Assembly (NCBI RefSeq): GCF_020217485.1
Contig: NZ_JAEKMI010000047.1
Location: 1-34,080 of the forward strand
DNA: 34,080 bases
From: Mycobacterium sp. WUMAC-067
GTDB taxonomy: Bacteria > Actinomycetota > Actinomycetes > Mycobacteriales > Mycobacteriaceae
Direction of reading: 5' to 3'
Positions 23,412 through 30,280 of the stretch are shown piece by piece. The notes beneath the pieces were generated by a model. The model worked only from the letters and a program-made list of their open reading frames with translations, had not been told where the DNA came from and did not search any database. Numbering within the stretch: position 1 is the first letter of the stretch; every line of letters begins with the position of its first letter. The translations under genes and the position numbers were made by a program.

Positions 23412-23633
23412 ATGGCCTTCAATCCCAAAGATGCGGTCGACGCGGCGAGGGACATCGCGACCAACGCCGTCGAGAAAGCGTCCGACATCGTCGAGCACGC
23501 CAGCGACATCATCCGGGGTGATCTCGCCGGCGGCGCCAGCGGAATCGTTCAGAATTCCATCGACATCGGCACGTACGCACTGGACCGGACGAAGGAAGTC
23601 TTCACCGGCCGGCAGGACGTCGACGACGTCTAG
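23412..23633 (+). CDS. Small amphipathic helical protein (Rv1893-like)
   Basis: 73 residues from the ATG at 23412 with an excellent SD, AGAGGAG, 7 bases upstream. The sequence is almost all amphipathic helix with a repeating A-S-D-I pattern (EKASDIVEHASDIIRGD) and ends in a charged QDVDDV. No cysteine, signal peptide or membrane span is seen. The periodicity suggests a lipid-surface or coiled-coil protein. It converges on the nitronate-monooxygenase-family gene across a hairpin. Confidence 0.85.
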   Translation: MAFNPKDAVDAARDIATNAVEKASDIVEHASDIIRGDLAGGASGIVQNSIDIGTYALDRTKEVFTGRQDVDDV

Positions 23634-23650
23634 CCCCGCCGGCCGGGCAA

Positions 23651-23672
23651 GCCTCCGTCGTCAGACGGAGGC
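23651..23672. terminator. Hairpin between convergent genes
   Basis: GCCTCCGTC (23651-23659) and GACGGAGGC (23664-23672) form a perfect 9 bp GC-rich stem with a GTCA loop. There is no T-tract, as is common for mycobacterial terminators. It overlaps the stop codon of the minus-strand gene (23661-23663) and follows the plus-strand gene by 17 bp, so it may serve both directions. Confidence 0.7.
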
Positions 23673-24791
23673 GGCCTCGTTCAGCTCGTCCAGCCTGTTG
23701 GTGGCTTCCAGGTATTCCTGCACCCACCGCTCGATGACCGTCGACGTCTTCTCCACCTTGGTGAACTGCCCGACGACCTGGCCGACGGGGTTGAACGCGA
23801 CGTCGACGGATTCGTTGGGGTATCTATTGGTGGCGCGAACCGCCATGCCGGACACCATGTACTGCAGCGGCATGCCGAGGGGCTTCGGGTTGTCGGGGGC
23901 CTCCCACGCCTCGGTCCAGTCGTTGCGCAGCATGCGGGCCGGCTTGCCGGTGAACGAGCGGCTGCGGACGGTGTCGCGGCTGCCGGCCTTGACGTAGGCC
24001 TCCTGCTGGACCGGGGTGTTCGAGGACTCCTCGACCATCAACCATTGCGATCCGGTCCACGCGCCCTGCGCGCCGAGAGCCAGCGCGGCCGCGATCTGCT
24101 CGCCGCTGCCGATGCCGCCGGCGGCCAGCACCGGAACCGGGGCGACCTCCTTGACGACCTGCGGCCACAGCACGATCGAGCCCACCTCGCCGCAGTGCCC
24201 GCCGGCCTCGCCGCCCTGCGCGATGATGATGTCGACTCCCGCGTCGGCGTGCTTGCGGGCCTGCGAGGGGGAGCCGCACAGCGCGGCGACCTTGAGCCCG
24301 GCGTCGTGAATGTGCTTGATCATGTCGGCCGGCGGGGTGCCGAGCGCGTTGGCGATCATCTTCACCTTGGGGTGCTTGAGCGCCACCTCGACCTGGGGCG
24401 TGGCCGTCGCCTCGGTCCAGCCGAGGAGCTGCAGGCTGTCGCCGTCGCTGTCCTCGACCGGCACGCCGTGGTCGGCGAGGATCTTCTTCCCGAAGTCCAG
24501 GTGCTCCTGGGGCACCATCTTGCGCAGCGTCTCGGCCAGCTCCTCGGCGGACAGGTGCGAGTCCATGCCCTCGTACTTGTTGGGGATGACGATGTCGACG
24601 CCGTAGGGGTGGTCGCCGATGTTCTCGTCGATCCAGTTGAGCTCGATCTCGAGCTGCTCGGGCGTGAAGCCGACGGCCCCGAGCACGCCGAACCCCCCGG
24701 CCTTGCTGACCGCCACGACGACATCGCGACAGTGGGTGAAGGCGAAGATCGGGAACTCGATGCCGAGTTCGTCGCAAATAGGGGTGTGCAT
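23661..24791 (-). CDS. Nitronate monooxygenase / 2-nitropropane dioxygenase-family flavoprotein (Rv1894c-like)
   Basis: 376 residues. This FMN-binding TIM barrel shows IEFPIFAFTHCRDVVVAVSKAGGFGVLGAVGFTPEQLE at the start, IIAQGGEAGGHCGEVGS (FMN loop with the conserved His) near the middle, VPVLAAGGIGSGEQIAAALALGAQGAWTGSQWL as the phosphate-binding strands, and a C-terminal PLQYMVSGMA segment. Known relatives oxidise alkyl nitronates or act as quinone or enoyl reductases. A perfect KstR-type box 27 bp upstream argues for a role in sterol catabolism, as I recall was proposed for Rv1894c. Confidence 0.92.
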   Translation of the reverse strand: MHTPICDELGIEFPIFAFTHCRDVVVAVSKAGGFGVLGAVGFTPEQLEIELNWIDENIGDHPYGVDIVIPNKYEGMDSHLSAEELAETLRKMVPQEHLDFGKKILADHGVPVEDSDGDSLQLLGWTEATATPQVEVALKHPKVKMIANALGTPPADMIKHIHDAGLKVAALCGSPSQARKHADAGVDIIIAQGGEAGGHCGEVGSIVLWPQVVKEVAPVPVLAAGGIGSGEQIAAALALGAQGAWTGSQWLMVEESSNTPVQQEAYVKAGSRDTVRSRSFTGKPARMLRNDWTEAWEAPDNPKPLGMPLQYMVSGMAVRATNRYPNESVDVAFNPVGQVVGQFTKVEKTSTVIERWVQEYLEATNRLDELNEAASV

Positions 24792-24817
24792 TACAACTCC
24801 TGGGATGCTCGCCGAAT

Positions 24818-24831
24818 TGGAACGTGTTCTA
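24818..24831. promoter_or_regulatory. KstR-type box upstream of the nitronate-monooxygenase-family gene
   Basis: TGGAACGTGTTCTA matches TNNAACNNGTTNNA at every fixed position. It lies 27 bp before the minus-strand ATG at 24791, where it would cover the promoter. Eleven bases are shared with the weaker box at 22473. Confidence 0.8.
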
Positions 24832-24982
24832 GTTTAGTACGGAGCGCACTGACGTGGCCAGCGGGTCCCGAACTGCGCCCTATCACTACGACCCGTCGCC
24901 GGAACCGCGGCTGCGGCGGCATCCGCCGGCCACCCGGCCCGATCCCTTGATCCTGCACCGAGCGACCGGGTAGCGTAGTGCT

Positions 24983-25015
24983 GCCAATTACGAAACTACG
25001 CGTAGCGTAATTGGC
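24983..25015. promoter_or_regulatory. Compound palindromic operator upstream of the Baeyer-Villiger monooxygenase gene
   Basis: Outer arms GCCAATTACG (24983-24992) and CGTAATTGGC (25006-25015) are perfect 10 bp inverted repeats. Between them lies a separate perfect 10 bp palindrome, CTACGCGTAG (24996-25005). TAGCGTA occurs at 24971-24977 and again at 25003-25009. The site ends 27 bp before the ATG at 25043. This high symmetry indicates a dimeric repressor or activator, perhaps TetR type, unrelated to KstR. Confidence 0.75.
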
Positions 25016-25042
25016 TTCCAAACCACCGAGAGGATCGGCTTG

Positions 25043-26992
25043 ATGCGCAGCCGCTACGCCGGCGATCCCTTCACCACGTCCACGCCCGAGATCGCCACCG
25101 CCCTAGAGGATGTCAGCGTCCCGACGCTGTTGCTCTCCCTCGTCCACATCACCGGCGACCCCCGATTCATCCGCGACTTTAAGCAGATGGGCGTCTTCCT
25201 CAACGAGGTCCAGGGGTTCATGTCGGAGGAGGACAAGGCGCGCGCCCGCGCCGAGGCGCTGACGGCGATCACCGAGTATCGGGACCGCGGTTGCCCCGAA
25301 CCGGAGCCGCTGAGCCCGGAACTCATCAGGGAAATGATGGACTGGGCGGCGTGTGAGCACGTTCCCGACGACTATCTGTCGTTGGTGTCCGAAGAGCTGG
25401 ACCTCGACGGGGTCGACCCCCGGCGGCCAGCCGCGTTGCCGGCCGAGCGCGCGGCGCAGCTTCCCGTTCTCGTCGTCGGGTGTGGCGAATCCGGCATCCT
25501 GGCCGGCGTGCGCCTCAAGCAGGCCAACATTCCGTTCACCATCGTCGAGAAGAACGCCGGGCCCGGCGGAACATGGTGGGAGAACAGCTATCCCGGCGCC
25601 CGGGTGGATGTGGCGAACCATTTCTACTGCTACAGCTTCGCACCCAACAACGACTGGACCCATTTCTTCGCCGAGCAGTACGAGCTGCAGGACTATTTCA
25701 CCAAGGTCATCGACGAACACGACCTGGCCGACCGGATACGTTGGCAGACCGAGGTTCTCGCGGCCGAATGGGACGACGAAGACGGCACCTGGAACGTTTC
25801 GCTGCGGTCGGCCGACGGTGGCACGTCGACCCTGCGCGCACGCGCGCTCATCACGGCGGTGGGCCAGCTGAACAGGCCCAACATTCCCGAATTCGCCGGA
25901 GCGCAGACTTTTCGGGGCCCGTCGTTTCACTCGGCGGCCTGGGATCACTCGGTGGATCTCAAAGGCAAGCGGGTCGCGCTCGTCGGCGCCGGCGCCAGCG
26001 GGTTCCAGATCGCGCCCGCCATCGCCGAGGAGGTCGAGCACCTGACGGTGTTCCAGCGGACCGCGCAGTGGATGTTCCCGAACCCGATGTATCACGACGA
26101 GGTCGGCGACGGTGTGCGCTGGGCGATGCGCCACCTGCCGTTCTACGGCAGGTGGTATCGGTTCCTGGTGCTGTGGCCCGGCTCGGACAAGGGCCTCGAC
26201 GCCGCCGAGGGCGACCCGAACTATGCCGATCAGGACCACGCCGTCAGCGACATCAATGCCGCCGCGCACATGATGTTCTCGCAGTGGATCACCAGCCAGG
26301 TCGGCGAAGACTCGGAGTTGTTGGCCAAGGTGATGCCGGACTATCCCGCCTGCGGCAAACGCACCCTGCAGGACAACGGCACCTGGTTGCGAACGCTGCA
26401 GCGCGACAACGTCGAATTGGTGCGCACCCCCATCGACCGGATCACGCCGCACGGCATCGTCACCGAGGACGGAGTGACGCACGACGTCGACGTCATCGTC
26501 TACGCCACCGGGTTCCGGCACACCGATGTGCTGTGGCCGCTGAAGGTCACCGGCCGAAACGGCGTCGACCTGCACGAGATGTGGGGGAGCAGGCCCTATG
26601 CCTACCTCGGGATCACCGTGCCGGACTTCCCGAACTTCTTCATCGTGTACGGGCCCGGGACGCACCTCGCCCACGGCGGCAGCCTGATCTTCCAGTCCGA
26701 ACTGCAGATGCGCTACATCGACCAGTGCCTGGCACGACTGGCCGATTCCGACGTGCACTCCGTCGAGCCGAAACCCGACGCCGCCACGGATTGGCACCGG
26801 CGGACGCAGACCCAGATCAAGAAGATGGTGTGGTCACACCCGGCGGTCACGCATTCGTATTTCAAAAACGCCGACGGCGAGATTCACACCGTCAGCCCGT
26901 GGCGGCTCAACGAATACTGGTCAGCGGTGTGCGAACCCGACTGGTCACAATTTGTAGTACGCCAGAAAGACCAAGCGCGACAAGGGAAGTGA
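25043..26992 (+). CDS. Type I Baeyer-Villiger monooxygenase with N-terminal extension (HAPMO-like)
   Basis: 649 residues from the ATG at 25043, with AGAGGA 8 bases upstream; a TTG directly before it is disregarded. An extension of about 135 residues precedes the FAD fold, as in 4-hydroxyacetophenone monooxygenase. GCGESG (146-151) binds FAD, FRGPSFHSAAWD (290-301) is the Baeyer-Villiger fingerprint FxGxxxHxxxW, GAGASG (315-320) binds NADPH, and VYATGF occurs later. It inserts oxygen next to a ketone to give an ester or lactone. The dehydrogenase gene 10 bp downstream may make its ketone substrate. The natural substrate is unknown. Confidence 0.93.
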   Translation: MRSRYAGDPFTTSTPEIATALEDVSVPTLLLSLVHITGDPRFIRDFKQMGVFLNEVQGFMSEEDKARARAEALTAITEYRDRGCPEPEPLSPELIREMMDWAACEHVPDDYLSLVSEELDLDGVDPRRPAALPAERAAQLPVLVVGCGESGILAGVRLKQANIPFTIVEKNAGPGGTWWENSYPGARVDVANHFYCYSFAPNNDWTHFFAEQYELQDYFTKVIDEHDLADRIRWQTEVLAAEWDDEDGTWNVSLRSADGGTSTLRARALITAVGQLNRPNIPEFAGAQTFRGPSFHSAAWDHSVDLKGKRVALVGAGASGFQIAPAIAEEVEHLTVFQRTAQWMFPNPMYHDEVGDGVRWAMRHLPFYGRWYRFLVLWPGSDKGLDAAEGDPNYADQDHAVSDINAAAHMMFSQWITSQVGEDSELLAKVMPDYPACGKRTLQDNGTWLRTLQRDNVELVRTPIDRITPHGIVTEDGVTHDVDVIVYATGFRHTDVLWPLKVTGRNGVDLHEMWGSRPYAYLGITVPDFPNFFIVYGPGTHLAHGGSLIFQSELQMRYIDQCLARLADSDVHSVEPKPDAATDWHRRTQTQIKKMVWSHPAVTHSYFKNADGEIHTVSPWRLNEYWSAVCEPDWSQFVVRQKDQARQGK

Positions 26993-27002
26993 GCACACCG
27001 AT

Positions 27003-28028
27003 ATGCGCACGGTAGTCGTCGAAGGGCCCCGCACCATCCGGGTCGACACCCGCCCCGACCCAACGCTGCCGGGCCCGGACGGAGCGATCGTCGAGGTGTC
27101 CGCCGCCGGAATCTGCGGCTCCGATCTGCACTTCTACGAGGCCGACTTCCCGATGCCCGACCCCATCGCGCTCGGCCACGAAGCCGTCGGCACGGTCGTG
27201 GAGGCCGGGCCGCAGGTGCGCAACGTCAAGGTCGGCGATCAGGTCCTGGTGTCGTCGGTCGCCGGCTGCGGCGCCTGCGCGGGGTGCGCCACCCGCGATC
27301 CGGTCATGTGCCACTCCGGTTTTCAGATCTTCGGCGGCGGCGTGCTCGGTGGCGCGCAGGCCGATCTGCTCGCGGTGCCCGCCGCCGATTTCCAGCTGCT
27401 GAAGATGCCCGAGGGCATCAGCACCGAGCAGGCGTTGCTGCTCACCGACAATCTCGCCACCGGCTGGGCAGCGGCGCAGCGCGCCGACATTCCGCCGGGC
27501 GGGACCGTGGCCGTCATCGGACTGGGGGCGGTCGGCCTGTGTTCGCTGCGTAGCGCGCTTTTCCAGGGCGCCGCAACGGTTTTCGCGGTCGATCAGGTCG
27601 ACGGCCGGCTGCAGCGCGCCGCCCAGTGGGGGGCGACCCCCGTCAAAGCGCCGGCGCTCGAGGCCATACTCGCGGCCACCGGCGGCCGAGGCGTCGACGC
27701 GGTGATCGACGCCGTCGCCACGGACGCTTCGCTGACCGAGGCGCTCAACGCCGTGCGGGCGGGTGGAACCGTCTCGGTCGTCGGCGTGCACGACATGAAT
27801 CCGTATCCCCTCAACGCCCTGGGCTGCCTGATCCGCAGCATCACGCTGCGGATGACCACGGCGCCGGTGCAGCGAACCTGGCCGGAATTGATCCCGCTGC
27901 TGCAGTCCGGCCGCCTCGACGTCGACGGCATCTTCACCACGACAATGCCTTTGGACGACGCGGCCAAGGGCTACGCGACCGCGGAATCGCGCTCCGGCGA
28001 CGATGTGAAGATCCTGCTGAAGCCCTAG
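27003..28028 (+). CDS. Zinc-dependent alcohol dehydrogenase, threonine/sorbitol-dehydrogenase-like (Rv1895-like)
   Basis: 341 residues. The catalytic zinc site is C38 (AGICGSDLHFYE) with H59-E60 (LGHE), the structural zinc cysteines are C89, C92, C95 and C103, and the NAD(P) fold is VIGLGAVGLCSL. The overall type is close to bacterial MDR secondary-alcohol dehydrogenases. It begins 10 bp after the monooxygenase stop and is surely co-transcribed. A secondary-alcohol to ketone step feeding the monooxygenase is plausible. It ends 4 bp from the convergent methyltransferase gene. Confidence 0.93.
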   Translation: MRTVVVEGPRTIRVDTRPDPTLPGPDGAIVEVSAAGICGSDLHFYEADFPMPDPIALGHEAVGTVVEAGPQVRNVKVGDQVLVSSVAGCGACAGCATRDPVMCHSGFQIFGGGVLGGAQADLLAVPAADFQLLKMPEGISTEQALLLTDNLATGWAAAQRADIPPGGTVAVIGLGAVGLCSLRSALFQGAATVFAVDQVDGRLQRAAQWGATPVKAPALEAILAATGGRGVDAVIDAVATDASLTEALNAVRAGGTVSVVGVHDMNPYPLNALGCLIRSITLRMTTAPVQRTWPELIPLLQSGRLDVDGIFTTTMPLDDAAKGYATAESRSGDDVKILLKP

Positions 28029-28032
28029 GCCC

Positions 28033-28944
28033 TCACCGGGTCGCCATGATGTATTGGGACCGCATAAAACTGTCGATCTTGACGTCGACCTCCGGCGGGG
28101 TCATGCCGTACCCGGCTTGCAAGTCGAGCGTGTTGCGGACGGGTTCGACGGCCCAGCCGTGCGCGGTCAGCCACTCCGCGGGGTCGGACTGCGGTTGGTA
28201 GGTCAGGGCCGAAAAGTCAACGTTGCCCGACACGTTGACCCCCGGGTGATTCGCCTCCAGGGCGTGGAGTTGGTCGTGGTCCAGCCGCGACCCCAGTGCG
28301 CCGATGGCGATCCGGCTGCCCGGCGCGCTGAGCCCGCTGATCCGGGTGAACAGCGCGTGTTGGGCCTCGTCGGTCAGGTAGGGCAACAACCCCTCCACCG
28401 ACCAGGCGCTCGGGCTCTCCACGTCAAACCCGGCCGCCTCCAACGGCCGCGACCAGTCGGTGCGCAGGTCGGCGGCGACCTCGATCCGACTGGCCTTCGG
28501 CGCCGCCCCCTGCTCACCGAGCACGCGTGCCTTGAATTCGAGAACCTTGGGCAAATCGACTTCGAACACCCTTGTGCCGTCCGGCCATTCGAGGCGGAAC
28601 GCCCGCGAGTCCAGCCCGGCGGCCACGATCACCGCCTGTCGTATGCCCGCCTGGCCGGAAGCGACGAAGAAGTCGTCGAAGAACCGGGTCTGCACGCCGT
28701 AAAGGCGTGGGAAGGCCATCTCGTCCTCGGAGCTGCCCGGGTTGGCCAGCACCCCCGCCAGATACGGGTCCTGCGAGGCGGCGATGAAGACTTTCGCGTA
28801 TTCGTCGCGTACCAACGGCCGCGGGCTCTCGGCGTGCAGGGCACGCCAACCCGCCACGAGCAGCGCGGTGTAGCCGACGCTGCTGACGATGTCCCAGTTG
28901 TCGTCGTCGGAGCGCAGCGATCCGAAGTCCGGTGTCGTGCCCAC
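28033..28944 (-). CDS. SAM-dependent methyltransferase, mycobacterial TIGR00027/LCM-like family (Rv1896c-like)
   Basis: 303 residues from a GTG at 28944; the upstream frame overlaps dtd and is rejected. The family opening DNWDIVSSVGYTALLVAGWRALHAE is followed by ARFFDDFF-like RTRFFDDFFVASGQ, the SAM motif IVAAGLDSRAFRLEWP with VFEVDLPKVLEFK, and a late WSVEGLLPYLT. These proteins are numerous in mycobacteria and mostly lack known substrates. The gene lies 17 bp after dtd on the same strand. Confidence 0.92.
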   Translation of the reverse strand: MGTTPDFGSLRSDDDNWDIVSSVGYTALLVAGWRALHAESPRPLVRDEYAKVFIAASQDPYLAGVLANPGSSEDEMAFPRLYGVQTRFFDDFFVASGQAGIRQAVIVAAGLDSRAFRLEWPDGTRVFEVDLPKVLEFKARVLGEQGAAPKASRIEVAADLRTDWSRPLEAAGFDVESPSAWSVEGLLPYLTDEAQHALFTRISGLSAPGSRIAIGALGSRLDHDQLHALEANHPGVNVSGNVDFSALTYQPQSDPAEWLTAHGWAVEPVRNTLDLQAGYGMTPPEVDVKIDSFMRSQYIMATR

Positions 28945-28961
28945 GGTGGCCAACGTACCCT

Positions 28962-29393
28962 TCAGAGTTCGAGAAGCACCGTCACCGGGCCGTCGTTGAC
29001 CAGCTCGACCTGCATGTTGGCGCCGAACACCCCGGTCTGCACCTCGGCTCCCAGCCCCCGCAGCGCCGCGGCGAACTCCGCTACCAGCGGCTCGGCGACG
29101 GCCCCGGGAGCGGCCGCATTCCATGACGGGCGGCGGCCCTTGGCGGTGTCGGCGTACAGGGTGAACTGGCTGACGACGAGGATGGGGGCTCTTGCGTCGG
29201 CCGCGGACCGCTCCTCGGCGAGAATCCTTAGGTTCCAGAGCTTCTCGGCGAGCCGGCGCGCGGTGTCCCCGTCATCGGTATGGGTGACGCCGACGAATGC
29301 CAACAGCCCCTGGCCATCCGGCCGGATCGCGCCCACCACCTCGCCCTCGACCGACACCGTGGCCGACGAGACCCGTTGCACCAAGACCCGCAT
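28962..29393 (-). CDS. dtd: D-aminoacyl-tRNA deacylase
   Basis: 143 residues, standard length. It removes D-amino acids (and glycine from tRNA-Ala) from mischarged tRNAs in the cytoplasm. Signatures are VLVQRVSSATVSVEGEVVG at the N-terminus, the catalytic-site strand VSQFTLYADT and the C-terminal VNDGPVTVLL carrying the Gly-cisPro motif that excludes L-amino acids. It is divergent from the YkoF/MTH1187-family gene with only 50 bp between starts. Confidence 0.95.
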   Translation of the reverse strand: MRVLVQRVSSATVSVEGEVVGAIRPDGQGLLAFVGVTHTDDGDTARRLAEKLWNLRILAEERSAADARAPILVVSQFTLYADTAKGRRPSWNAAAPGAVAEPLVAEFAAALRGLGAEVQTGVFGANMQVELVNDGPVTVLLEL

Positions 29394-29443
29394 GGGCCTC
29401 GATGGTGCCAGACCGGCCGGGCGGGGGTGGGTACGCTCGAAGG

Positions 29444-29749
29444 GTGTCCGTGCTCGTCGCGTTTTCCGTCACCCCGATGGGGGTCGGCGAGGGTGTCGGC
29501 GAGATCGTCGCCGACGCGGTTCGGGTTGTCCGTCAGTCCGGCCTGCCCAACAAGACCGACTCGATGTTCACGGTGATCGAGGGCGACACCTGGGAAGAAG
29601 TCATGGCGGTGGTGCAGCGGGCCGTCGAGGCCGTGGCCGCCCGGGCCCCCCGGGTCAGCACGGTGATCAAGGCTGACTGGCGCACCGGGGCCAGCGACGC
29701 GATGACGCAGAAGGTCGCCTCGGTCGAGCGCTACCTTTCCGAGCGCTAG
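29444..29749 (+). CDS. MTH1187/YkoF-family (thiamine-binding-like) protein (Rv1898-like)
   Basis: 101 residues from a GTG at 29444. The ferredoxin-like fold is suggested by VLVAFSVTPMGVGEGVGEIVADAVRVVRQSG, the strand TDSMFTVIEGDTWEEVMAVVQRAVEAV and RVSTVIKADWR. This matches the conserved pattern of UPF0045/MTH1187 proteins, some of which bind thiamine or its pyrimidine part. Its stop codon overlaps that of the convergent macro-domain gene by 4 bp. The exact ligand is unknown. Confidence 0.9.
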   Translation: MSVLVAFSVTPMGVGEGVGEIVADAVRVVRQSGLPNKTDSMFTVIEGDTWEEVMAVVQRAVEAVAARAPRVSTVIKADWRTGASDAMTQKVASVERYLSER

Positions 29750-30240
29750 CCCCGCACCGCCGCCCGGAAAGCTTGCTCCGCCGCGTCACCGTGCACGGCG
29801 AACACCACCTTGCGCAGCGAGTCCGGCTGGTGCCGCCGGACGGCGTCGACCATCAGCCGGGCCGCCTCGTCGAGCGGGAAACCGCCGACGCCGGTGCCGA
29901 AGGCCACCAGCGCCAGCGTGCGGCAGCCGAGTTCGTCGGCCTTGCGCAATGTCGAAGCCGTGGCGGCACCGATGATCTCGGCCGAGGTGGGTCCCCCGAG
30001 CTCCATGGTCGCCGCGTGGATGACGTATCGCGCCGGCATGTCGCCGGCCGTGGTTTCGATCGCTTCACCGAGCCCGATCGGCGCCTTCTCCGTCGATTCG
30101 CGCTGCACGTCGGGCCCGCCCGCGCGCGAGATGGCCGCGGCGACGCCGCCGCCGTGCCGCAGCTGCGTGTTGGCCGCGTTGGCGATCGCGTCGACGTCGA
30201 GCTTGGTCACGTCGGCCGCAAGCACCTCTAACTCGATCAT
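29746..30240 (-). CDS. Stand-alone macro-domain protein (ADP-ribose binding/hydrolysis), LppD-like
   Basis: 164 residues from the ATG at 30240. The macro domain is complete: IANAANTQLRHGGGVAAAISRAGG (binding loop 1), GDMPARYVIHAATM, and LALVAFGTGVGGFPLDEAARLM (loop 2). Such proteins bind ADP-ribose or remove it from proteins or O-acetyl-ADP-ribose. No signal peptide or lipobox precedes it. The reading frame is open further upstream but lies antisense to cinA. As I recall, M. tuberculosis LppD is much longer and is followed by lipJ, which is absent here. It is divergent from cinA with 40 bp between starts. Confidence 0.88.
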   Translation of the reverse strand: MIELEVLAADVTKLDVDAIANAANTQLRHGGGVAAAISRAGGPDVQRESTEKAPIGLGEAIETTAGDMPARYVIHAATMELGGPTSAEIIGAATASTLRKADELGCRTLALVAFGTGVGGFPLDEAARLMVDAVRRHQPDSLRKVVFAVHGDAAEQAFRAAVRG

Positions 30241-30280
30241 CGGCTTATTGTCCCGCAAACCCATGCGTAGGCTCATCCCG

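Noticed and set aside
25103..26797. 564-codon minus frame opposite the Baeyer-Villiger monooxygenase
   Set aside because: It is entirely inside a gene with all expected cofactor motifs. The translation resembles no protein family.
28054..29676. 540-codon plus frame across the methyltransferase and dtd genes
   Set aside because: It is antisense to two conserved genes and low in complexity.
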